From assembly GCA_944385665.1 (NCBI GenBank), contig CALWYB010000014.1, forward strand, positions 1 to 50,842: DNA of 50,842 nt, in the 5' to 3' direction. The stretch's first letter is position 1; the number at the start of each line of letters is the position of its first letter. The stretch is from an uncultured Oscillospiraceae bacterium (GTDB lineage: Bacteria; Bacillota; Clostridia; Oscillospirales; Oscillospiraceae). This document shows positions 26,331 to 34,516 of the stretch, in pieces. The notes under the pieces are model-generated. The model saw nothing but the letters and a program-made list of their open reading frames with translations. It was not told where the DNA came from and did no database searches. The position numbers were made by a program, and so were the translations under genes.

Positions 26331-29105
26331 TTAAGCGAAGAAGTCGGCAAAGGAGCGCTTCTCCTCCATGGCGGTCATCATGTCTGCCATCTTGGAGAGA
26401 TCTCCCGCCAGGATCACGCCGCACAGCTTGCCGGCGGTGAAGTAGTACCGCTCCAGGGTGTTCCGGGCCTCGTCCCGGACCTCCACCGTCTTGTACTCCA
26501 CGCCGGGCTGCTTGCCCGGGTCGCCCAGGGAGAACAGCTCGGTGCCCATGCCGTGGAAGGCCAGCACCGGCGCGATGGGATTGTACTCCGCCAGCTCCCC
26601 GGCGGCGCAGGCGCCCGCCGTCTTGCCCTGCTCCTGGGCCTCGGGCCACAGGGCGTAGTTGACCCCCTGGTACTGGGCGCAGTCGCCGCAGGCGTACACG
26701 CCGGGCAGGTTGGTCTCCATACGCGCATTGACCACAATGGCCCGGTCGGTCTCGATGCCCGCGCTCTGGGCGATGGCGGTGTTGGCCCGCACGCCGGCAG
26801 ACACCACAACCAGCTGGGCGGGGATGACCTCGCCGCTGCCCAGCTCCACGCCGGTGACTGCCTCGCCGCCCTGGATGGACTGGATCTGCACGCCGGTTTC
26901 CACCCGGACCTGAGACTTTCCGCAGGCGTCCAGCAGCAGGGCCGCGGCCTGGTCGTCCAGCTGACGGCCCATAAGCTTGGGGGCCAGCTCCAAGACGGTC
27001 ACTTCCATGCCTGCCTTGCGCAGCTCCCAGGCGGCCTCCAGACCCAGCACGCCGCCGCCGATGACCACAGCCTGCTTGATGGTATTGCCCATGGCCTGGA
27101 TCTTCTCCACGTCGCTGAGGCGACGGATAGCCACCACCCCCTGCTTGTCGTGTCCGGGGATGGGCGGGATGAAGCACTCGCTGCCCAGGGCGAAGATAAG
27201 CTTGGTATAGGGCAGCTGGAAGCCGCCGTCCAGCCCCACCTGCTTATTCTTGGTGTCCACCGCCACCACCTGGCGCTCCAGGATCTGGACAATGTTCTGG
27301 CCCTCATACCACCCGGCGGGATGCAGGGCCATCTGGTCGGCGGTGAGGCCGGAGAGCATGGCTTTCGTCAGCATGGGCCGCTGGTAGGCCGGTCCCTCAT
27401 TGGAGATGAGCAGGATGCGGCCCGTCTTGTCCCGCTCCCGGATGGCCTGGGCGGCGCTGACGCCGGCGCAGCCGTTGCCCAGGATCACGTAGGTGTTCTG
27501 GGTGTCGTTGCGGAAGGCGGTCTCCTCCACCTCTACCTCCACAAACTTGTCCCGGCCCACGCCGCACACCGGGCAGGTGTCCAGAGAGGCGTCGAAAATC
27601 TCGCCGCATACCAGACATTTCACCAGCTTGCGCTTGCCGGAGGCCTTCTTCTCCTCCTTCTTTACCGGGACGTAGTACTGGGGACCCACGCCGCACACCG
27701 GGCAGCGCTCCTTGTCCGACTCGAACACCGCGCCGCACACCTTGCACCGCACCAGCTCCACCTTGGGGGCCTTCTCCTCCCCGGTGAGGGGGACAAAGTG
27801 CTCAGGACCCACCTTGCAGACAGGGCATGCCTCCGCGTCGGCGTCAAACACCGCGCCGCACACGTCGCAGCGCACCTTCCCCTTGGGGGCTCGCTGGATG
27901 GGGTGAAGGTTGTCCCGCACGGCCTGGGCAAACTCCGCGCCGTACTCCTGAGCCTGCTTGAGCTGATCCTCGCTGGGCTTGAAGCGCACCCGGAAACCCT
28001 CCACGGTCTTGAGCTTGAGCTGCTTGAGGCGCTCCATAATGTGGGGCACGCCCTCGCCGCTCCAGCCGTAGCTGCCGAAGGCGGAGGCCACCTTGCCCCC
28101 GTGGGTGCCGGCAAACATGCCGGTGGTCAGATCCCAAATGGGCTTGAGGGCCTCGCCCACGATGGTGGGGGTGCCCAGCAGGAAGCCGTCGGCGTAGAGA
28201 AGCTCTTCGGCCACTTTGCCGGCGTCGGCCTCCACCATGTCGTAAATCCGCACGTCGATGTCACCCTGAGCCTCAATGCCCCGGGCAATGGCCTGGGCCA
28301 GCTGGCCGGTGTAGCCGTAGGCGCTGACGTAGGGAATGATCACCGTGGGCCGGGGATTGGGATTGATGACGGTGGACCACTGCTCGTAGGTGTCCAGCAT
28401 GTGGGGGATGCCGGTGTCCAGCACCGGGCCGTGGCCGGGGCAGATCATTTCCAGCTCCAGGGGGCGCACCCGATTGAGGGCGTCCAGCATAAAGCTCTTG
28501 AAGGGGCCGATGATGCAGTCAAAGTAGTACTTGGTGGCCTTCCAGTAGCCCTCCTGGTCGGTGACGGCGCTGGCCAGGATGCCGTCGCAGGCGTAGTGGG
28601 AACCGAAGGAGTCGCAGGTGACCAGCACCTTGTCCTCCCGGATGTAGGTGTACATGGTGTCGGGCCAGTGGAGGTTGGGCACCACCATGAACTCCAGGGT
28701 CTTGTCGTCCAGCTCCAGGGTCTGGCCGTCCTTGATGGCGATGGAGTAGAAGTCCCGATTGACGATCTCCTTCAAAAAGTTGATGGCGCAGCCGGTGGCC
28801 ACGATCTTCAGCCGGGGATTGAGCTCCAGCAAGCGCTCCACGCTGCCGCTGTGGTCGGGCTCGGTGTGGCTGACCACCAGATAGTCCACCTGGTCGATGG
28901 GGGTGATGGCGGCCACCTTCTCCAGCCAGCTGTCCAGACACTTGGCCTTGGCGGTCTCAAACAAGACGGTGTGATGGGCCGTTTTCAGCACGTAGGAATT
29001 GTAAGTGGTGCCGTACTCGGTGTACATGATGATGTCGAACACCCGCAGGTCGTGATCCAGGGCGCCGGTAAAGTAAAAGCCGGGCTTGAGTTCCAGAATA
29101 CCCAT
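26331..29105 (-). CDS. flavodiiron O2/NO reductase fused to three short rubredoxins and an NADH oxidoreductase
   Basis: This 924-residue fusion should reduce O2 (or NO) with electrons from NAD(P)H. Residues 1-250 are a metallo-beta-lactamase-like diiron domain with ligands His80, Glu82, Asp84, His85 (SHTEPDHSG), His146, Asp165 and His225. Residues 255-400 are a flavodoxin domain (SAYGYTGQLA). Three short rubredoxin-like modules follow, each CxxC-10 residues-CPVC: Cys413/416/427/430, 454/457/468/471 and 497/500/511/514. Residues about 538-924 are an FAD/NAD reductase (VILGNGCAGVSAAQAI, VIGGGVLGLEAAWEL, GVYACGDCAQYQG). The first in-frame codon is TTG at 29111; ATG 29105 has the better AAGGAG spacing. 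The layout fits multidomain clostridial flavodiiron proteins. Confidence 0.93.
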   Translation of the reverse strand: MGILELKPGFYFTGALDHDLRVFDIIMYTEYGTTYNSYVLKTAHHTVLFETAKAKCLDSWLEKVAAITPIDQVDYLVVSHTEPDHSGSVERLLELNPRLKIVATGCAINFLKEIVNRDFYSIAIKDGQTLELDDKTLEFMVVPNLHWPDTMYTYIREDKVLVTCDSFGSHYACDGILASAVTDQEGYWKATKYYFDCIIGPFKSFMLDALNRVRPLELEMICPGHGPVLDTGIPHMLDTYEQWSTVINPNPRPTVIIPYVSAYGYTGQLAQAIARGIEAQGDIDVRIYDMVEADAGKVAEELLYADGFLLGTPTIVGEALKPIWDLTTGMFAGTHGGKVASAFGSYGWSGEGVPHIMERLKQLKLKTVEGFRVRFKPSEDQLKQAQEYGAEFAQAVRDNLHPIQRAPKGKVRCDVCGAVFDADAEACPVCKVGPEHFVPLTGEEKAPKVELVRCKVCGAVFESDKERCPVCGVGPQYYVPVKKEEKKASGKRKLVKCLVCGEIFDASLDTCPVCGVGRDKFVEVEVEETAFRNDTQNTYVILGNGCAGVSAAQAIRERDKTGRILLISNEGPAYQRPMLTKAMLSGLTADQMALHPAGWYEGQNIVQILERQVVAVDTKNKQVGLDGGFQLPYTKLIFALGSECFIPPIPGHDKQGVVAIRRLSDVEKIQAMGNTIKQAVVIGGGVLGLEAAWELRKAGMEVTVLELAPKLMGRQLDDQAAALLLDACGKSQVRVETGVQIQSIQGGEAVTGVELGSGEVIPAQLVVVSAGVRANTAIAQSAGIETDRAIVVNARMETNLPGVYACGDCAQYQGVNYALWPEAQEQGKTAGACAAGELAEYNPIAPVLAFHGMGTELFSLGDPGKQPGVEYKTVEVRDEARNTLERYYFTAGKLCGVILAGDLSKMADMMTAMEEKRSFADFFA

Positions 29106-29147
29106 GTGCAATTCTCCTTTGTGTTGATCTCCCGAAGGGTCACCTGT

Positions 29148-29176
29148 ATTGTATCCTATTTCCTGGCTGCCGCCAA
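29148..29176 (-). promoter_or_regulatory. promoter of the flavodiiron gene
   Basis: TTGGCG (29171-29176), a 17-base spacer and TACAAT (29148-29153) on the minus strand, about 45 bases before the start. Confidence 0.7.
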
Positions 29177-29202
29177 TGATTTTTTCCGTTTTATAAGGTA
29201 GA

Positions 29203-29700
29203 TTATTTCCGGCTTCCTAAAATATGGAGAAAGCGGATCTCCCGAACGTCATAGGTGCTGAGAGGCCGGAAGTCGGAGTCCTGACTGTGGGCGGCCACCA
29301 GAACATTGTCCAGAGCGGCGGGAGAACCTACCTCCACCACCACCGGGGTGTGGCCGAAGAGCTCGCTGTCAAAGCGGAGTTGGACAAAATCCCCGGGGAG
29401 CAGCTCTTCCAAGGAGGCCCGCACCCCCACCGGCCCCCGATTTTCCTCCTTCCGGGTCAAAAAATTATAGAAGTACGGCACTCCCGTCCAGGCTGGTGCT
29501 TTGTTGTTGGGACCGATGTAGTACCATCCGAAATCCGGGGTGTAGTTCATGATCCCCGATCCAGCATAGAGACACTGGGAGGCAAAGTTGGTGCAGTCGC
29601 CTCCCAGTTCGTCGAAGTTATAGTAGTGCGGATTGCGGCCAAAGGCCCAGCGGTGGGCGTAGCGCACGGCGGCGGCACGGTCGTATGGAATGAGCGGCAT
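29203..29700 (-). CDS. Amidase_6 domain protein (NlpC/P60-like fold), no signal peptide
   Basis: The whole 165-residue protein is an Amidase_6 (putative cysteine amidase/peptidase) domain. It shows YDRAAAVRYAHRWAFGRNP, GGDCTNFASQCLYAG (likely nucleophile Cys), LLPGDFVQLRFD and FGHTPVVVEV (likely catalytic His). In sporulating Firmicutes this domain often forms the C-terminus of larger proteins; here it stands alone and has no signal peptide. The substrate may be a peptidoglycan or other amide, which is inference. The start follows a GGAAAGGGGAGAGG ribosome binding site. Confidence 0.85.
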   Translation of the reverse strand: MPLIPYDRAAAVRYAHRWAFGRNPHYYNFDELGGDCTNFASQCLYAGSGIMNYTPDFGWYYIGPNNKAPAWTGVPYFYNFLTRKEENRGPVGVRASLEELLPGDFVQLRFDSELFGHTPVVVEVGSPAALDNVLVAAHSQDSDFRPLSTYDVREIRFLHILGSRK

Positions 29701-29811
29701 GGTCCTCTCCCCTTTCCGCCTATCCTATGTCCCCGCTTCCCCAAGGGTGCGGATGAGATAGGAGTGATTCCCTTCTTTCCGTCTCCCGCCTATCGGTTCC
29801 GGTCAGTTCCC

Positions 29812-29854
29812 GAAATAAAAAACGTGGGAGCGACGAAGCACGTCACTCCCACGT
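29812..29854 (-). terminator. terminator of the aspartate aminotransferase gene
   Basis: Imperfect stem GTGGGAGxGACG/CGTCxCTCCCAC within 29821-29854, followed by TTTTTTATTT on the minus strand. It lies about 80 bases past the stop, after the 29875-29930 repeat. Confidence 0.75.
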
Positions 29855-29874
29855 AATCTGTTTCTTACGGGCGC

Positions 29875-29930
29875 AGAAGCAAAGCGGAGCTTTGCAGAAA
29901 GTTCTTTGCCAAGCTTTCTTTCAAGAAAGC
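29875..29930 (-). repeat. two-hairpin intergenic repeat, copy A
   Basis: This 56-base element lies directly 3' of the aminotransferase stop. It is about 87% identical to 33098-33153 at the end of leuC. It folds into GCTTTCTT/AAGAAAGC and GCAAAGC/GCTTTGC hairpins joined by TTGGCAAAGAACTTT. Differences from copy B in the second stem are compensatory. Confidence 0.75.
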
Positions 29931-29933
29931 GGC

Positions 29934-31133
29934 TTACACGGCTTTGCCGGCCAGGAAGGACTCCAGGCGGTCCAGACCGGCCTTGATGTTCTCCATGGAG
30001 GTAGCATAAGACCAGCGGACAAACTCCGGCGCACCAAAGCCGGTGCCGGGGACCACGGCCACCTTGCCGTACTTCAGGAACAGATTGCCGAAGTCGTCGG
30101 CGTCCTTGATGACATGGCCGAAGAGCTCCTTGCCGAAGAGCTTGCTGATGTTCATCATCACATAGAAGGCGCCCTCGGGCTTGATGCAGGAGACACCCTC
30201 GATCTGATTCATGCGCTCCACCATGTAGTTGCGGCGCTCCTCAAAGGCCTCGCGCATCTTCTCCACGGTCTCCTGGGAGCTGGACAGGGCCACGGCGGAA
30301 GCCTTCTGGGAGATGGTGCAGGGATTGCCGGTGCAGTGGCCCAGATAGTTGCCGATCACCTTGGCGATGTTGGCGGGGGCGGCCACATAGCCGATCCGCC
30401 AGCCGGTCATGGCATAGGACTTGGACACGCCGTTGACCAGCAGGGTGCGCTCCTTGATCTCGGGGCTGATGGCGGCCAGGCTGGTGAACTCCTCTCCATC
30501 GTAGATCAGGCTGTAATAGATCTCGTCAGAAATGACATAGATGTCCTTCTCCACGCAGACCTTGGCGATGGCCTCCAGCTCCTTCTTGCTGTACACCATG
30601 CCGGTGGGGTTGCAGGGGTTGTTGAGGATCATGCACTTGGTCTTGGGGGTGATGGCGGCCGCCAGCTTCTCGGCGGTGATCTTGAAGTGCTCGGCCTCGG
30701 TGGCGTTGATCACCACGGGCACGCCGCCCACCATCTGAATGAGTTCCAGATAGCTCACCCAGTAGGGAGCGGGCAGGATCACCTCGTCGCCGGGGTTCAC
30801 CAGAGCCCGCAGAGCGGCGTATACACAGGTCTTGGCGCCGTTGGACACGGCGATCTGGGCGGGCTCATAGTCGATGCCGCAGTCCTCCTTCAGGCGCTGG
30901 CACACCGCCTTGCGCACCTCCACGGTGCCCACGGAAGGCGTATACTTGGTGTCGTTGTTCCGGATGGCCTGAATGCCGGCCTCCTTGATGTGATCCGGGG
31001 TGGGGAAATCCGGCTCACCGGCACCAAACCCAACCACGTCCAGGCCGTCGGCCTTCATCTGCTTAAACATAGCATCAATGGCCAAGGTAGTAGAAGGATG
31101 GATGGCCAGTGCAATCCGGGACAACTCTTTCAT
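29934..31133 (-). CDS. aspC: class I/II aminotransferase, probable aspartate aminotransferase
   Basis: The 399-residue PLP enzyme shows FGAGEPDFPTPDHI, KYTPSVGTVEVRKAV, AVSNGAKTCVYAAL, NNPCNPTGMVYS, ISDEIYYSLIYDG and the PLP lysine in VNGVSKSYAMTGWRIGY. This is the subgroup Ib aspartate aminotransferase pattern; related enzymes also use glutamate, aromatic or prephenate substrates. It is monocistronic, with a strong promoter (31290-31318), a leader of about 150 bases and a GGAGG ribosome binding site. The 3' end carries copy A of the two-hairpin repeat. Confidence 0.92.
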   Translation of the reverse strand: MKELSRIALAIHPSTTLAIDAMFKQMKADGLDVVGFGAGEPDFPTPDHIKEAGIQAIRNNDTKYTPSVGTVEVRKAVCQRLKEDCGIDYEPAQIAVSNGAKTCVYAALRALVNPGDEVILPAPYWVSYLELIQMVGGVPVVINATEAEHFKITAEKLAAAITPKTKCMILNNPCNPTGMVYSKKELEAIAKVCVEKDIYVISDEIYYSLIYDGEEFTSLAAISPEIKERTLLVNGVSKSYAMTGWRIGYVAAPANIAKVIGNYLGHCTGNPCTISQKASAVALSSSQETVEKMREAFEERRNYMVERMNQIEGVSCIKPEGAFYVMMNISKLFGKELFGHVIKDADDFGNLFLKYGKVAVVPGTGFGAPEFVRWSYATSMENIKAGLDRLESFLAGKAV

Positions 31134-31282
31134 AGAAAACGCCTCCGTATCGTTATATTTGCAAGGCTTCTTTCAGAAAAATGCAGTTTCTTATCTGCTT
31201 TGCATGAAAAACTGCAAAACAAAATTGGTTGCAATTTCTGCCTGCTGTACCAAAACCTTGCACTTCATTCCTTTGTCACAGC
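31134..31282 (-). other. untranslated leader of aspC with repeated TGCA words
   Basis: No gene is seen in these 149 bases. On the minus strand they contain six TGCA-centred words and a hairpin TGCAGTTT/AAACTGCA followed by TTTTT, about 45 bases before the start codon. A small ACTTC/GAAGT hairpin lies at the 5' end. The hairpin plus T run could be an attenuator; no known riboswitch class is recognised. Confidence 0.4.
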
Positions 31283-31289
31283 AGGAAGT

Positions 31290-31318
31290 ATTATATTCCT
31301 CCTACTGAAAAAATGCAA
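31290..31318 (-). promoter_or_regulatory. aspC promoter
   Basis: TTGCAT (31313-31318), a 17-base spacer and a perfect TATAAT (31290-31295) on the minus strand. Confidence 0.8.
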
Positions 31319-31371
31319 GCCCATTCTCGTAAAATTTCAAACGATTTGCATTCACATTTTGGAACAAGATG

Positions 31372-31403
31372 CAAAAACGGGCTCCGGCAAACGCCGGAGC
31401 CCG
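31372..31403 (-). terminator. terminator of the leu operon
   Basis: An 11-bp stem CGGGCTCCGGC (31393-31403 with 31378-31388), a 4-base loop and TTTTT on the minus strand, 21 bases after leuB. Confidence 0.9.
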
Positions 31404-31424
31404 TGCAGGAAGGAACCGATAAAA

Positions 31425-32501
31425 TCAGATGTGCTCCCGGATGAGACGGCCCATCTCCAGGGTGCCGATGGCCTTCTCCCCCGCCTTGGCAATGTCGGCG
31501 GTGCGATAGCCCTCAGCCAGGACGGCGTCCACTGCCTGCTCCACCGCGTTGGCCTCGTCGGCCAGGTGGAAGGAGTAGCGGAGCATCATGGCCACGGAGA
31601 GAATGGTGGCGATGGGGTTGGCCTTGTCCTGTCCGGCAATGTCGGGGGCGGAGCCGTGGATGGGCTCGTAGAGGCCGGGGGCGGTGTCGCCGATGGAGGC
31701 GGAGGGTAGCAGGCCGATGGAGCCGGTGATCATGCTGGCCTCGTCGGAGAGGATGTCGCCGAACATGTTCTCGGTGACCACTACGTCAAACTGGCTGGGG
31801 TCCCGGACCAGCTGCATGGCGGCGTTGTCCACCAGCACGTCCTCGTACTCCACGTCGGAATACTCCTCCGCCAGCCGGTGCATGACAGAGCGCCACAGGC
31901 GGCTGGTCTCCAGCACGTTGGCCTTGTCCACGGAGGACACCTTCTTGCGGCGCAGGCGGGCCAGCTCAAAGGCCCGGCGGCCGATGCGCTCGATCTCCTT
32001 CTCGGAGTAGGCCATGCGGTCGGCGGCCTCCTCACCCCGGTCCTCGGTCTGGTAGCGCTCCTTCTTGCCGAAGTAGATGCCGCCGGTGAGCTCCCGGACC
32101 ATCATCAGGTCAATGCCCTTGTCGGCGGTCTCCTTCTTCAGGGGGCAGGCCTCGGCCAGGGCGGGCCGGAGGGCGGCGGGGCGTAGGTTGGCGTACAGCC
32201 CCAGGTCCTTCCGGATGGAGAGCAGGGCGGTCTCGGGGCGCTTCTCCGGGTCAGTGGAGTGGCCCCACTTGGGACCGCCTACCGCGCCCAGCAGGACGGC
32301 GTCGCAGGCCTTGCACTTCTCGGCGGTGCCGTCGGGGTAGCTCTTGCCCACCTGGTCGATGGCGCAGCCGCCCATGAGCACGTCGGTGTAGGTGAAGGTG
32401 TGGCCGAACTTCTTGCCCACCTGGTCCAGAACCTTGACGGCCTCCCCCACTACCTCGGGGCCGATGCCGTCGCCGCGAATCAAAGCAATTTTGTAATTCA
32501 T
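31425..32501 (-). CDS. leuB: 3-isopropylmalate dehydrogenase
   Basis: The 358-residue NAD-dependent enzyme oxidises 3-isopropylmalate to ketoisocaproate. It shows [68 protein letters not shown] and [21 protein letters not shown]. It overlaps leuD by 4 bases and is the last gene before the operon terminator. Confidence 0.97.
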   Translation of the reverse strand: MNYKIALIRGDGIGPEVVGEAVKVLDQVGKKFGHTFTYTDVLMGGCAIDQVGKSYPDGTAEKCKACDAVLLGAVGGPKWGHSTDPEKRPETALLSIRKDLGLYANLRPAALRPALAEACPLKKETADKGIDLMMVRELTGGIYFGKKERYQTEDRGEEAADRMAYSEKEIERIGRRAFELARLRRKKVSSVDKANVLETSRLWRSVMHRLAEEYSDVEYEDVLVDNAAMQLVRDPSQFDVVVTENMFGDILSDEASMITGSIGLLPSASIGDTAPGLYEPIHGSAPDIAGQDKANPIATILSVAMMLRYSFHLADEANAVEQAVDAVLAEGYRTADIAKAGEKAIGTLEMGRLIREHI

Positions 32502-32983
32502 TTCGCAACCCCCCGAGCCTTGAGAGAATTGAGCAGCCCGCCGCTCTCAATGATGCCCTTAATGAAGGGAGGGAAGGGCGCGGCCTGGTAGGTCTTTCCG
32601 GTGGTCTGATCGGTGATCACGCCGGTAGAAAAGTCCACATCCACCTGGTCGCCGGGCTGGATCTCCTCAGCGGCCTGGGCACACTCCACGATGGGCAGGC
32701 CAATGTTGATGGCGTTGCGGTAGAAGATGCGGGCGAAGGAGGGGGCGATGACGCACTTCACGCCGCAGGACTTGATGGCGAGGGGGGCGTGCTCACGGCT
32801 GGAGCCGCAGCCAAAGTTGGGGCCGGCCACGATGATGTCGCCGGGCTCCACCGTGGAGGCGAAGTTCACGTCGATGTCCTCCATGCAGTGGGAGGCCAGA
32901 GCGGCGGGAGAGGGGTCGTTGAGGTGGCGAGCGGGGATGATGACGTCGGTATCCACGTTGGCGCCGTATTTATAAACCTTCAT
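32498..32983 (-). CDS. leuD: 3-isopropylmalate dehydratase small subunit
   Basis: The 161-residue small subunit of the LeuCD isomerase shows [32 protein letters not shown] and [13 protein letters not shown]. The short length is typical of the clostridial/archaeal-type LeuD. It is separated from leuC by 160 bases, unusual for partner subunits, and this gap includes part of the two-hairpin repeat. It overlaps leuB by 4 bases. Confidence 0.96.
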   Translation of the reverse strand: MKVYKYGANVDTDVIIPARHLNDPSPAALASHCMEDIDVNFASTVEPGDIIVAGPNFGCGSSREHAPLAIKSCGVKCVIAPSFARIFYRNAINIGLPIVECAQAAEEIQPGDQVDVDFSTGVITDQTTGKTYQAAPFPPFIKGIIESGGLLNSLKARGVAK

Positions 32984-33097
32984 CAGGTCTCAATCCTTTC
33001 TGAGTTAATGTAGGAGCTGGGAAACGGAACGGGAAGAAGGACAGCGGAACGAAAAACGAAGGGTTTCTCTGTCCTCCTCTCCCCTTCCGAAAACCCC

Positions 33098-33153
33098 AGA
33101 AGCGAAACGAAGTTTCGCACAAAGTTCTTTGCCAAGCTTTCTTTTAAGAAAGC
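33098..33153 (-). repeat. two-hairpin intergenic repeat, copy B
   Basis: This copy overlaps the last codons and stop of leuC. Its first hairpin is GCTTTCTT/AAGAAAGC; its second is GCGAAAC/GTTTCGC, which differs from copy A (29875-29930) by paired changes that keep the stem. The rest of the 32984-33143 gap shows no gene. Confidence 0.75.
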
Positions 33154-34406
33154 TTGCGGGGGTCGGCGACACAGCCGGCAATGGCGGAGGCGGCAGCCAC
33201 GGCGGGAGAGGCCAAAATCACCTCGGAGGTGACATGTCCCATCCGGCCCACGAAGTTGCGGTTGGTGGTGGAGACGGTGCGCTCCCCCTCGGCCATGACG
33301 CCCATGTGGCCGCCCAGGCAGGGACCGCAGGTGGGGGTGGAGACGGCGCAACCCGCCTCAATGAAGGTCTCAATGAGGCCCTCCTTCATGGCCTGGAGGA
33401 TGATGTCCTGGGTGGCGGGGATGACGATGCAGCGCACGTTGTCGGCCACCTTCTTGCCCTTCATAACGGCGGCGGCGGCGCGCAGGTCGCTGATGCGGCC
33501 GTTGGTGCAGGAGCCGATGACCACCTGGTTGATGGGCAGACCGGCCACCTCGGAGACCACCTTGGTGTTCTCAGGCAGGTGGGGCATAGCCACGGTGGGC
33601 TCCAGCTTGTCCAAGTCAATGACCACTTCCCGGGCGTACTCGGCGTCGGGGTCGGCCTCGAAGGCCTCGCAGGGGCGGTTCACCCGGCCGCTAATGTACT
33701 CCATGGTCTTCTCGTCCACGGGGAAGATGCCGTTCTTGCCGCCGGCCTCGATGGCCATGTTGGAGATGGTGAAGCGGTCATCCATGGTCAGGGAGCTGAC
33801 TCCCTCCCCGGCAAACTCCAGGGACTGATACAGGGCGCCGTCCACGCCGATCTCGCCGATCAGGTGGAGGATCACGTCCTTGCCGGAGACATAGGGCTGG
33901 AGCTTGCCCTTCAAGGTGACCTTAATGGCGGCGGGCACCTTGAACCACAGCAGACCGGTGGCCATGGCGGCGGCCATGTCGGTGGAGCCGATGCCGGTGG
34001 AGAAGGCGCCCAGCGCGCCGTAGGTGCAGGTGTGGGAGTCGGCGCCCACGATGATCTCGCCGGGAGCGCACAGGCCCTTTTCGGGGAGCAGGGCGTGCTC
34101 CACGCCCATCTGGCCTACATCAAAGAAATTGGTGATGTTGTGCTTGTGGGCAAAGTTGCGGGCCTGCAGGCACAGCTCGGCGGACTTAATGTCCTTGCAG
34201 GGGGTGTAGTGGTCCAGGACGATGGAGATCTTGTCCTTGTCGAAGACCTGGCTGAAGCCGGCCTTCTCAAACTCGGTGATGGCCACGGGGGTGGTGATGT
34301 CGTTGCCCAGCACCATGTCCACCTTGGCCTCGATGAGCTGGCCCACCTCCACGTGGTCCAGCCCGGCGTGCTTGGCCAGGATCTTTTGTGTCATTGTCAT
34401 ACCCAT
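33144..34406 (-). CDS. leuC: 3-isopropylmalate dehydratase large subunit
   Basis: The 420-residue aconitase-family subunit isomerises isopropylmalate with LeuD. Its 4Fe-4S cysteines lie in [12 protein letters not shown] and [14 protein letters not shown]. Other blocks are [13 protein letters not shown] and [18 protein letters not shown]. The start follows GGAGGAAG. The gene is divergent from the Crp/Fnr regulator. leuA is not in the window. The last codons lie in repeat copy B. Confidence 0.97.
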   Translation of the reverse strand: MGMTMTQKILAKHAGLDHVEVGQLIEAKVDMVLGNDITTPVAITEFEKAGFSQVFDKDKISIVLDHYTPCKDIKSAELCLQARNFAHKHNITNFFDVGQMGVEHALLPEKGLCAPGEIIVGADSHTCTYGALGAFSTGIGSTDMAAAMATGLLWFKVPAAIKVTLKGKLQPYVSGKDVILHLIGEIGVDGALYQSLEFAGEGVSSLTMDDRFTISNMAIEAGGKNGIFPVDEKTMEYISGRVNRPCEAFEADPDAEYAREVVIDLDKLEPTVAMPHLPENTKVVSEVAGLPINQVVIGSCTNGRISDLRAAAAVMKGKKVADNVRCIVIPATQDIILQAMKEGLIETFIEAGCAVSTPTCGPCLGGHMGVMAEGERTVSTTNRNFVGRMGHVTSEVILASPAVAAASAIAGCVADPRKLS

Positions 34407-34443
34407 ATGTAACTTCCTCCTTCGGGAATGTTCTTTCCCTGTT

Positions 34444-34449
34444 ATCCTA
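34444..34449 (-). promoter_or_regulatory. extended -10 of the leuC promoter
   Basis: TAGGAT preceded by TGC on the minus strand, with no good -35. The inverted repeat at 34471-34486 is centred at about -41.5 from the predicted start, so activator dependence is likely. Confidence 0.5.
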
Positions 34450-34458
34450 GCAGAGCTC

Positions 34459-34488
34459 TTGCCAAAAGAATGTAAACCATGTTACAAT
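34459..34488 (+). promoter_or_regulatory. promoter of the Crp/Fnr regulator gene
   Basis: TTGCCA (34459-34464), an 18-base spacer and TACAAT (34483-34488). The spacer and -10 are covered by the operator at 34471-34486. Confidence 0.65.
34471..34486. promoter_or_regulatory. Crp/Fnr-type operator between leuC and its regulator
   Basis: The inverted repeat TGTAA-N6-TTACA has the geometry of a Crp/Fnr-family site. It overlaps the regulator's own promoter and lies at a class II activator position for leuC. Confidence 0.6.
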
Positions 34489-34516
34489 TTGAAAAAAGTT
34501 TGGGAGGAATTTTTCC

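Noticed and set aside
25918..26334. Plus-strand open frames across the btuF leader
   Set aside because: The region is explained by a cobalamin riboswitch, terminator and promoter on the minus strand.
26553..29201. An 882-codon open frame on the plus strand opposite the flavodiiron gene
   Set aside because: The minus strand encodes a clear multidomain enzyme here. The antisense frame is open only because of GC-rich third positions and has no recognisable domain.
29892..31709. A 605-codon plus-strand frame across aspC and leuB
   Set aside because: It runs through the aspC promoter, leader and the leu terminator and is antisense to two well-supported genes.
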